From Edaphobacter modestus (GTDB lineage Bacteria > Acidobacteriota > Terriglobia > Terriglobales > Acidobacteriaceae), in NCBI RefSeq assembly GCF_004217555.1, contig NZ_SHKW01000001.1:3844001-3908000 (forward strand): DNA of 64,000 bases. Direction: 5' to 3'. A model generated the notes under the pieces. That model searched no databases and had not been told where the DNA came from. It saw only the letters and a list, made by a program, of their open reading frames with translations. Below, in pieces: positions 52,145 through 60,005 of this stretch. The stretch's first letter is position 1, and every line of letters begins with the position of its first letter. A program made the position numbers and the translations under genes.

Positions 52145-52492
52145 ATGGAGAACAGCATGAGCCTTGTACGCAATCAGGATCCCAAGACCTTTACTCCCGA
52201 ACCTGGAATGCGCCGTCAGGTGCTCGCCAACACCGACCAACTCATGCTCATTCGACATTTTTTCGACGCCGACTGGGTCGGCGGGCGTCACAGCCACCCG
52301 CATCACCAACTCGTCTACGTCATCAGTGGAGCGATCCGGGTCGATGTTGACGGCAAGGTCTTCGATGCTCGCGCCGGCGACAGTTTCATCGTCGATGGAG
52401 GCGTAGAGCATCAGGCATCTGCCCTCGAAGCCTCCGAGGTCCTGGACGTCTTCACGCCCACTCGCGAAGACTATCGCGATCTGTTGAAGTAG
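52145..52492 (+). CDS. Cupin-domain protein
   Basis: A single small cupin of 115 residues. Motif 1 is 'GGRHSHPHHQLVYVISGAIR', where the usual metal-binding Glu is replaced by Gln. Motif 2 is 'AGDSFIVDGGVEHQASALEA'. It is cytoplasmic, with no signal peptide. Members bind or isomerise small carbohydrates or aromatic acids, or act as sensors. It lies between the mannosidase terminator and the convergent APC permease. A later ATG at 52157 is possible. Confidence 0.83.
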   Translation: MENSMSLVRNQDPKTFTPEPGMRRQVLANTDQLMLIRHFFDADWVGGRHSHPHHQLVYVISGAIRVDVDGKVFDARAGDSFIVDGGVEHQASALEASEVLDVFTPTREDYRDLLK

Positions 52493-52504
52493 CCGCGCGA
52501 AGAA

Positions 52505-53959
52505 TTAAATTTCAGGTTGAGCGATCTTGTCGTCTCCGCGGCTTCCACCCATGAAGCGAACCCCGTAAACCACCAGCCCAACTAGCAGGATTACACCTGC
52601 CGTCCGTATCTCCCGCACAAAGTTTGTTCGCGAGAACAGGATGAAGAGAAATCCTGCAAGCGCAAGTAAAGCGGGGATCGGATACAGTGGCATCCGATAT
52701 CCACGCACCTTGCGCTCTCGTCTGTGTTTTGGCAGCAGCACCGCCAGTCCCTGCAGCAAAAACTGAAACAGGATCCGAATCACGACAAGGGCAGTGATCA
52801 CCTCCTGCAGCCGGAAGATGCAGCAGATCATCGTCATCGTGCCCAGTGTCAGCAACGCATGATGTGGCATTCGCAGCTTTGGGTGGATGGCGCCAAACCA
52901 CGAAGGGAAGTTGCCATCGCGCGCTGCTGCGAAGGGAATGCGTGACTGACCGAGCAGGAGCGCAAACACGGAACACAACGCGGCCACGGCAATCAGGACC
53001 ACGATTACGCCTGCAGCTCCGTGTCCGTAGATCCGCTCCATGAACACGGCCATCGTGAACATCCGCGCATGGCTGCCGTTGTCATGCATCATCTCTTGCC
53101 ACGGCAGCACACCCAGTACGCTGATGTTCATCAATAGGTATAGCGTTCCGACGATTATGACCGAACCGAGCACAGCTCGCGGAATCGTACGCTGCGGATC
53201 TCGAACCTCCGCACCCACAAAGCAGACGCTGTAATATCCGCCGTAGTCGTATGTTGCAATCAGCAGGCCTGCTCCAAGGCCCATAAAGAACGCGCTGTTC
53301 AGTTGAAAAGCGCCGGCAGGAAAGTCGAAAGCGATCCTTGAATCGAAATGAGTAAAGCCCGCCACGATGATGAACACCAGCGTCAGCACGACCGCGATCC
53401 CCAGCCAGCGAACGATCTTATCGATCGCCACGATGCTGCGGTAAAGAACAGCGAGGGCAAGCGCGCACGCCCCCATCGCAATCAGAGTTTGTCCGCTCAC
53501 CACAATCGGAACGCCGAGAAACCTGGTGGAGAAAAAGGGACGAGCGGAATTTGGAAGAAAGAAAGACACGTACTGAGAAAATCCAATACATCCTGACGCA
53601 ATTGAAAGCGGCGAGCTGAAAAGGATCTGCCAGGCGTAAAGGAAGGAAAGGACGCGCCCTAAACCGCGTTCGCCATAGAGATGTTTCAAATAGGCGTATG
53701 ATCCTCCGGCCTCCGGATACGTCGTCCCCAGCTCGCTCCAGACCATCCCATCGCACAGAGAGAGCGCTGCACCCAGAATCCATCCCAGCATCGCCTGCGG
53801 TCCGCCCATCGCAGCGACGATCAGGGGCAGCGTCACGAAGGGTCCTATCCCCACCATGCCGATCACGTTCAATCCAAGCGCGGAGGACGTCGAAAGGCCC
53901 CGCTGCAACTCCAGCGGCTTTACCTTGACGGGCGAGGTCTCGAGGCGTTCAGCGTCCAT
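52505..53959 (-). CDS. APC-family amino acid permease
   Basis: A 484-residue, 12-helix amino acid/polyamine permease. The start of TM1 ('GLNVIGMVGIGPFVTLPLIV') has the substrate-binding GIG-like break, TM3 region includes 'ELGTTYPEAGGSYAYLKHLY', and 'DYGGYYSVCFVGAEVRDPQR' is the TM6-7 signature. It overlaps the argininosuccinate-lyase-like gene by 11 bp and is translated after it. A shared substrate (an amino acid or a guanidino/ureido compound) is likely. Confidence 0.88.
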   Translation of the reverse strand: MDAERLETSPVKVKPLELQRGLSTSSALGLNVIGMVGIGPFVTLPLIVAAMGGPQAMLGWILGAALSLCDGMVWSELGTTYPEAGGSYAYLKHLYGERGLGRVLSFLYAWQILFSSPLSIASGCIGFSQYVSFFLPNSARPFFSTRFLGVPIVVSGQTLIAMGACALALAVLYRSIVAIDKIVRWLGIAVVLTLVFIIVAGFTHFDSRIAFDFPAGAFQLNSAFFMGLGAGLLIATYDYGGYYSVCFVGAEVRDPQRTIPRAVLGSVIIVGTLYLLMNISVLGVLPWQEMMHDNGSHARMFTMAVFMERIYGHGAAGVIVVLIAVAALCSVFALLLGQSRIPFAAARDGNFPSWFGAIHPKLRMPHHALLTLGTMTMICCIFRLQEVITALVVIRILFQFLLQGLAVLLPKHRRERKVRGYRMPLYPIPALLALAGFLFILFSRTNFVREIRTAGVILLVGLVVYGVRFMGGSRGDDKIAQPEI

Positions 53960-55439
53960 CCGTCCGTCCTGTCAACCTGTTGCACTCGGCTCTCATCGTT
54001 TCCTGCGCCTCCGCAATGCGTTGCCTTCTCTCTCTTGACCAGGTTTCGTCCATCGAGATTGCATCGCGAGCGCGAAGAATCTCAGGACCCAGTGCCTCCG
54101 CGGCGGGCCCACCCGGAATCCTCCGAACTGCGACGAAGTTCTCCGCTCGCAACGCGTCGCGAATGGTTTCGCGGGACAGTGTATATCGTCCTTGCAGCTC
54201 ACGTTCGACAATCTCCGTCATCGCATCGGCATCGTATGCTCCTCGCAGCTCACGGACGGCACCGCTCACCATCGTATGAGCGGCGTGGAAGGTCATGCCA
54301 GTCGTGCGCACCAGTGTGTCGGCAAGCTCCGTGACCGGCAGGAAATTTCCATCTGCTGCCTTCGCCATCTTCGCCGTATTGAACTCCGCCTCTTCGAGTG
54401 CTCCAGTCAGCAGACGAATGCTCCGCTCCGCATCGTCGAATGCGGTATACACCAGCGGCTGCAGATCATCCTCGGCATCGTTCATGTCGGCGAAAGGGGT
54501 GTTGTGCAGGCTCCCCACTACGCCTTGCGCCTCCACGAGTGCGCGGCTGGCAAGCACGCGAACATGCTCCAGTGGAACTGGATTCCGCTTCTGCGGCATG
54601 ATGCTCGAAATCTGCACATAGGCATCGCTCAGCCGCAGGTATCCAAACTCCACCGTGCTCCACAGCAGCAGGTCTTGCGTAAATCTTCCCAGGCTTAGCA
54701 TCGCGGTCGCCACCACGCCGCAGCTCTCGACCAGATAGTCCACCGCTGCGATCGCACCGTACGAGTTCATCTGCAGCCCATCGAAGCCCAGCAACTTCGC
54801 CGTGAAATCCCGATCGATCGGAAACCCGGTCGTCGTAATCGCGCACGCTCCCAGCGGGCTGCGATTCACCCGCACAAAGCTCTCGCGAATGCGCTCCGCG
54901 TCGCGCTCCAGCACTTCGATATACGCCATCAGGTAGTGGCCCAGCGTTGTTGGCTGCGCAGGCTGATTATGCGTATACGCAGGCATCAGAGCTACTCGAT
55001 GCGTCCAGGCCAGCTCAACCAGGAAACGCCGCAGCTCCAGCAGCGAATCGAAGATCCGCATCAGCCTTCCACGCAGCACCATGCGATACATCGTAAGGTC
55101 GATGTCGTTCCGGCTCCGCGCCGTATGCATCTTTCCGGCTACCTCTTCGCCGCACGAGGCGGCAAACTTCTTTTCCAGGTAGAAGAAGAGATCTTCAAAG
55201 CTTCCGTCGTACTGGGTGGCCTCTACTTCGGCACGATCCAGCGCTTCCACCGCGCGAATGCAGGCAGCGGCCTCGTTCTTTGGCATGATGCCCTGGCGCG
55301 CAAGCATCAGCGTGTGGGCATATTCGATCTCGAGCAGAGGCTCCAGAAAAAATCGCTTCGCATCGGCGAAGACCGGGGCCAGCACGGTATCGCGATAAAT
55401 GGGAGCTGGAAACTTCGTCTTCTGGCCGGGGTTCTTCAT
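53949..55439 (-). CDS. Argininosuccinate lyase family protein
   Basis: A 496-residue member of the fumarase/aspartase superfamily. The signature 'SSIMPQKRNPVPLEH' and the conserved 'GKMHTARSRNDIDLTMYRMV' and 'AYTHNQPAQPTTLGHYLMAY' regions match argininosuccinate lyase. ArgH usually sits with argG or other arginine genes and has ~460 residues; here it is longer and forms an operon with an amino acid permease. It may be a catabolic or specialised paralogue acting on a related substrate, or the true ArgH. The upstream gap contains the receptor terminator, so it has its own promoter. Confidence 0.85.
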   Translation of the reverse strand: MKNPGQKTKFPAPIYRDTVLAPVFADAKRFFLEPLLEIEYAHTLMLARQGIMPKNEAAACIRAVEALDRAEVEATQYDGSFEDLFFYLEKKFAASCGEEVAGKMHTARSRNDIDLTMYRMVLRGRLMRIFDSLLELRRFLVELAWTHRVALMPAYTHNQPAQPTTLGHYLMAYIEVLERDAERIRESFVRVNRSPLGACAITTTGFPIDRDFTAKLLGFDGLQMNSYGAIAAVDYLVESCGVVATAMLSLGRFTQDLLLWSTVEFGYLRLSDAYVQISSIMPQKRNPVPLEHVRVLASRALVEAQGVVGSLHNTPFADMNDAEDDLQPLVYTAFDDAERSIRLLTGALEEAEFNTAKMAKAADGNFLPVTELADTLVRTTGMTFHAAHTMVSGAVRELRGAYDADAMTEIVERELQGRYTLSRETIRDALRAENFVAVRRIPGGPAAEALGPEILRARDAISMDETWSRERRQRIAEAQETMRAECNRLTGRTDGR

Positions 55440-55471
55440 CCGTCTTCCTTCTACACTTCCTGTTTCAAGAC

Positions 55472-55512
55472 AAAAAATAGGTGGCGCAAAACCATTATCG
55501 GTTTACGCCACC
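55472..55512 (-). terminator. Terminator of the second TonB-dependent receptor
   Basis: Minus strand: GGTGGCGTAAACC, loop GATAAT, GGTTTTGCGCCACC, then TATTTTTTG. It is immediately after the receptor stop and has a full U-tract. Confidence 0.88.
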
Positions 55513-55520
55513 GCGATTGA

Positions 55521-58421
55521 CTACCAGCGGGCAGCAACGCCGAACTGCACGATGCGAGCCTCGAGCACGGAGCTGCGAACGACGGTCGGTGCCGCCCCCG
55601 TCGAAATGCCCGTCGTGGCATTGACGGCCTGCGTCGTGGCTATGCCGGTTACGTTGGTATGGTTGAAGATGTTGTTCGCTTCAAGTAGGAACGACGTCGA
55701 GAGGCGATCAAACAGCTTCGGGAATGAGCGTGTGTAGCGTCCATCAATCTGATAGACATTTGGTGAACGCACGGTGTTTCTTCCCACAAACGCCGGCCGT
55801 GTCACACTCTGCGTTGAGGAGTCTCCATTGAGCGTCACGCCTGTCAGAACGCTTGCCTGGTCGCCCGAGCTGACATTGGCCAGCAGCGCAATCATGTTGT
55901 GATTGGCAGCCGAGTTCAGGAAGCGGTTGCTCAATGTGAATGTCGGCTCCATCACCGCTGTCAGGTTGAACGCATTCGGATGATTTACGCTGCTGTTAGC
56001 GCGGTCGCGTTTAAGATTGGTCGGATCTTCGATGCCTGAAGAGGCTGGAGCTACTTCGAACGTGTTCACCTCTGGGCCATCCGAGATCGTGTGTGACCAC
56101 GTGTAGTTACCATTGATCTGGATACCGCGAGCAAGCGAACGCGTATAGTTCACAATCAGCGCATTGAAGCTTGTATTCGCGCCGGACTCGACCTGGTTGA
56201 TCTGATCGAACCGAGTATCCATACGTGTATTCGCATTGACCGCCGTATCGAAGACTGGACGACCATCCGCAAGGAACCGAATCGGGTTTTTCACGTTGAT
56301 GTTGTGCTGGTACATCAAATTGCGGCCACTCGTCATGATGTAGCCAACCATAAACGTATCGTAGCGGCTGAACTCATGCGAGAGCTGCATCGTTGCGTTC
56401 CAGGTGTACTCATTCTTGAACGTCGGCGAAACAGTGGTTACGTTCTGCCGTGCTCCCACACCGCTTGCGGGAATATTCGGGAATGCCAGTACACCGCTCG
56501 TAGCGCCCGCAGGCTGTGTGATCGTAAAGCTGTTGGTGCGATTCGACCCGTCAAGATTCAGCGCGTTGAACCAGAGGTTCGTTGGCGTCGCCTGGTAGAA
56601 CATGCCAGCCGAAGCTTTCAAAACCGTCTTATCGTCCAGCCGGTATGTCGCGCCGAGCCGAGGTGCAAAGTTGGTATTCGGCGTGTTGAAGCGTTGTGAG
56701 TTTACGAAGGGTGCATTGGGATTAGCCTGCGGTCCCTTGAAGCGATCATAGCGGCCACCGTAAACCACCACGAGCTTCGGCGACAGCTGCCACGTGTCCT
56801 GAATGTAAGCTCCAAAAAACATCGAGGCATACCCAAGCCCGTTCTTGTCCTGCTGGCTTGCAAACTGGCTATAGCTGTAAGGATTGGTTCCATTCTTTGC
56901 TGCGAGATAATCTGCGACGCTGCGGAAGGTGTAGGTATTGAAACTCACGAGGCGCTGACGATTGATCAATTGCGCCAGACTGAATCCTCCCTTGATCGTG
57001 TGGGCTCCGCGAACATAAGTAACGTTTTCGCTTCCGCTGGGGACTTTGTCGGTGTATTGATCGCCGCCGCTGTTTGATGCGCCCAGGGCCGCGATGTTGG
57101 TGATGATAATGGCTGGATCGGTCCCGCCCTGCGGTCCGGGGAAGTGCGAGTTGTTACGGAAGGGCCAGGAGAAGCGAAGCTCGTTCAGGAGATGATCGTT
57201 GATCGTCGAGGTGAGCTGCATGCCGATCACGTGTGCGCGATCGAGGAAGTCAACTCCTGTGCTGAGAGTATTCAGCCCGCCGACCTGCGTGTTGAAAGGG
57301 AAATCGTTCTTGAAGTAGTTATACCGGATGAAAAGAGAATTCTTCTGGTTGATGGTCCAGTCACCGCGTCCCAGTACGAAGGTGCCATGGAGCAGACCGG
57401 GCGCTGCTGCAACCTGATCGGGTGGTAGCCCGAGAGCCTGAATATTCGCCGGAGTGATCGTGACTGGTGCAGGCTGCCCGCGCACCAGGTGTTCATAGGA
57501 CCCGAAGAAGAACAGCTTGTCCTTGATGGCAGGACCGCCCATGTTCGCCGAGTAATCCTCCAACTCCAGGTTGGGCTTCGGTTGCGACTTGTTGGCGAAG
57601 AACGGATACGCCGTTGCGTCCTGCCAGCGACGGAGCCACTGGAACAAGCCGTGATAGTTGTTGGTGCCGCTGTTGGAGATCACGTTATAGACATTGCCCG
57701 AGGTCCACCCGAACTCCGGGGCAAAGCTGTTGGAGACCGTCTGCACCTCTTTGACGAAGATATTGCCGATCGGGAACAGACGCAGGCCAATGCGATCGCT
57801 CTGCGTGTTCACCATGCCGTCCATCTGGTAGTTGATGCGGTCCAGAAGGCCGTTGGTGTTGATCGTGCGCGGAATTCCGAGCTCCGGATTGGGGTGTCCA
57901 CTGACGCCAGGCTGAAAAAGAATAAAGTTATACGGATTGCGTGAGGTCAGCGGAAGATTCTCCACCTCGCGCGAGTCCAGTGTGCGCTGCACATTCAGCG
58001 TCGAAGGGTCGATATTCGCAATCGACGCTGTCACTTCAACCTGTTCACTTGTGCTTCCCACCACCAGCGAACTGTCCAGCGTGGCCTCTTTACCTGCAGA
58101 TAATGGGATTTGATCGAAATGAGCCGTGGAAAAACCTTCTTTGGTAATTGAGACGCTGTAGGTTCCCAGCGGCAGGTTGACCAACACGTAGTACCCATCC
58201 GATGTCGTCTGGATCGTTCTCGTGTAGCCCACCTCCGCGTTGGTTATCGTCACGCTGGCGCCGCCTACGGAAGCCCCGCTCACATCCGTTACGTGTCCGC
58301 GAATGGTGCCGTTGATCGACTGCGACTGACCCCATACGGGGAAAGGAGCAATCAAAACAGGGAGTGCCGCGAAAAGCGCGGCTCCGAGAATGGAGCTTCG
58401 TACACTGCGAAGAGTCGACAA
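55521..58421 (-). CDS. TonB-dependent receptor with carboxypeptidase-regulatory-like domain (second)
   Basis: 966 residues from TTG 58421: AGGAGG lies 6 bp before it and the export signal follows ('SILGAALFAALPVLIAPFPV', cut near WGQ). An ATG at 58460 would add 13 residues including the ribosome site itself. The regulatory-like domain (about 45-125, 'GTIRGHVTDVSGASVGGASV') is followed by a plug ('VENLPLTSRNPYNFILFQPG') and a beta barrel ending 'EARIVQFGVAARW'. It is transcribed away from a ROK regulator and a PIG-L deacetylase, so a glycan or aminosugar ligand is plausible. It is shorter than the receptor at 34.6-38.1 kb and only distantly similar. Confidence 0.92.
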   Translation of the reverse strand: MSTLRSVRSSILGAALFAALPVLIAPFPVWGQSQSINGTIRGHVTDVSGASVGGASVTITNAEVGYTRTIQTTSDGYYVLVNLPLGTYSVSITKEGFSTAHFDQIPLSAGKEATLDSSLVVGSTSEQVEVTASIANIDPSTLNVQRTLDSREVENLPLTSRNPYNFILFQPGVSGHPNPELGIPRTINTNGLLDRINYQMDGMVNTQSDRIGLRLFPIGNIFVKEVQTVSNSFAPEFGWTSGNVYNVISNSGTNNYHGLFQWLRRWQDATAYPFFANKSQPKPNLELEDYSANMGGPAIKDKLFFFGSYEHLVRGQPAPVTITPANIQALGLPPDQVAAAPGLLHGTFVLGRGDWTINQKNSLFIRYNYFKNDFPFNTQVGGLNTLSTGVDFLDRAHVIGMQLTSTINDHLLNELRFSWPFRNNSHFPGPQGGTDPAIIITNIAALGASNSGGDQYTDKVPSGSENVTYVRGAHTIKGGFSLAQLINRQRLVSFNTYTFRSVADYLAAKNGTNPYSYSQFASQQDKNGLGYASMFFGAYIQDTWQLSPKLVVVYGGRYDRFKGPQANPNAPFVNSQRFNTPNTNFAPRLGATYRLDDKTVLKASAGMFYQATPTNLWFNALNLDGSNRTNSFTITQPAGATSGVLAFPNIPASGVGARQNVTTVSPTFKNEYTWNATMQLSHEFSRYDTFMVGYIMTSGRNLMYQHNINVKNPIRFLADGRPVFDTAVNANTRMDTRFDQINQVESGANTSFNALIVNYTRSLARGIQINGNYTWSHTISDGPEVNTFEVAPASSGIEDPTNLKRDRANSSVNHPNAFNLTAVMEPTFTLSNRFLNSAANHNMIALLANVSSGDQASVLTGVTLNGDSSTQSVTRPAFVGRNTVRSPNVYQIDGRYTRSFPKLFDRLSTSFLLEANNIFNHTNVTGIATTQAVNATTGISTGAAPTVVRSSVLEARIVQFGVAARW

Positions 58422-58600
58422 GGTGTGCCTCCTGGGGCCGCCAAAAACGGATCTTTGCAATCTGGAAACGCGAGACGCTAGCTGGGATCGCGAAAGCCCG
58501 CCCTGAGACGGAAACTTAGTAAAACCTATTTAGGAAGTGATAAGGTGCCTTCACACTAGTGAAACATTGACGGACTGTCAATAAAATTCTCGTGTGCCGC

Positions 58601-59836
58601 CTAGTCCAGCAGGCGAGCTTCGGAGGCGGACAGGCTGAGAGAAATTGCACCGTGAAGCTGCGCCTGCGTTCCCAAAGAGCTCGACCGCACCTGCGGTTTC
58701 GCGAACTCGTTGCGAGCCAGCAGCTTCTCGGTGCTTCTACAAAGCTCGGGATGTGAGCCAACGCCGCCGCCCAGAATCACTACCTCCGGGTCCAGCGTCA
58801 GCGACATATCCACGATGCAATCCGCCAGTATCTGCGCGGCGTATTGCACGATCTGCGCAGCCAGCCGATCGCCGTCCACAGCAAGATCGAAGATCTCTGT
58901 TGCGCGCAGTTTTGCGAGCTCGCTTACGTTGGCGCCTCGCTCGCGCCCCAGCAACCTTTGCCATTCTGCTTCGATACCCAGGCCACCGATCGCACGTTCC
59001 ATTTGACCTGTCGAGTGAACCTCAAGCGCCTGCCTCGGTCGTCCACTCACGGCAGCATAGCCAATCTCCCCTGCGCTCCAGTTCGCTCCATGGTGCAGCC
59101 GTCCGCGGAGAAAGATCCCCGCGCCCACGCCGGTTCCGAGCGCGATGAAGAGAAAATCCTCGACCCCGGAGGCCGATCCTCGCCAGTGCTCGCCGACCGC
59201 GGCCAGATTCGTATCGTTGTCTACCGTTGCTTCAATTCCAGTCTCGCGCTCGACCATCGTGCGCAGCGGAACATCGTTCCAGTCTTTCAGATTCGGAGCC
59301 GAAAGCACTATGCCGGAGGTGACATTCGTCACTCCCGGTGCCCCCACCGTGATGTGCAGGACCTTCTTCAGCGAGGTGGAAGCCTCCTGGCACATCCTCT
59401 TCAGTCCATCGTGAATCAAGGCGCAGACGGCCTTTGGCGCTCTCTGCCGTTCTGTAAATTGCGTAGCCCACTGCGTCACCACGCGACCGTTCAAATCCGC
59501 CAGAACCATGCGCAGCCGCGTCCCACCAATATCGACGCCTGCTACAAAGCCACGGTTGGCATTAAAGCGCAGCATCTCGGGTGGCCGTCCGCCGCTCGAT
59601 TCACCATCACCAAGATTTTCTACAAGATCCAGCGATTCGAGATAAGCCACCGCGCTCGAAACCGTTGGCGCGCTCAACCCCGATAGTCGCACCAGATCGG
59701 CCTTCGAGCATGGATTGTGTTCTCGAAGAAGGCGCAGAAGTCCAAGCGCGTTCACCTGGCGAAGATGCGACGGACGCGAAGGCTGCGTCCCCGAGCCTGA
59801 TGGATATTGAATTGAGGAAGTGGACTGGAATCGCAT
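58601..59836 (-). CDS. ROK-family transcriptional regulator (NagC/Mlc type)
   Basis: 411 residues. An N-terminal winged helix ('LRLLREHNPCSKADLVRLSG', 'PTVSSAVAYLESLDLVENLG') is joined to a ROK domain with 'AGVDIGGTRLRMVLADLNGR', 'TVDNDTNLAAVGEHWRG' and 'IALGTGVGAGIFLRG'. The Cys zinc motif is missing after 'NWSAGEIGY', exactly as in the ROK kinase at 10.1 kb. It probably senses a sugar or aminosugar and controls the divergent PIG-L gene and perhaps the receptor downstream. An ATG 59836 start is given; the DNA-binding part begins ~25 residues later. Confidence 0.9.
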   Translation of the reverse strand: MRFQSTSSIQYPSGSGTQPSRPSHLRQVNALGLLRLLREHNPCSKADLVRLSGLSAPTVSSAVAYLESLDLVENLGDGESSGGRPPEMLRFNANRGFVAGVDIGGTRLRMVLADLNGRVVTQWATQFTERQRAPKAVCALIHDGLKRMCQEASTSLKKVLHITVGAPGVTNVTSGIVLSAPNLKDWNDVPLRTMVERETGIEATVDNDTNLAAVGEHWRGSASGVEDFLFIALGTGVGAGIFLRGRLHHGANWSAGEIGYAAVSGRPRQALEVHSTGQMERAIGGLGIEAEWQRLLGRERGANVSELAKLRATEIFDLAVDGDRLAAQIVQYAAQILADCIVDMSLTLDPEVVILGGGVGSHPELCRSTEKLLARNEFAKPQVRSSSLGTQAQLHGAISLSLSASEARLLD

Positions 59837-60005
59837 GAGGTCGTCTGTCGTGCATCATATCCTATATTTGTTAATACTCTTTACAAAGTTTAAAGTGTCT
59901 GATAATCCATTACCAGCAAAGAAAGAATCTATCCTCTCAACAGCACCGCAACCAAATAGAAGATCATCTGTAGTAAAGAGTCGTACCTCCAGGAGCCGTT
60001 CGTTC
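59837..60005. promoter_or_regulatory. Divergent AT-rich promoter region, ROK regulator / PIG-L gene
   Basis: 169 bp, clearly AT-richer than the flanks, with TTGTTAATACTCTTTACAAA around 59868-59887 as a candidate operator half-site for the ROK regulator. No defined palindrome. Confidence 0.4.
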
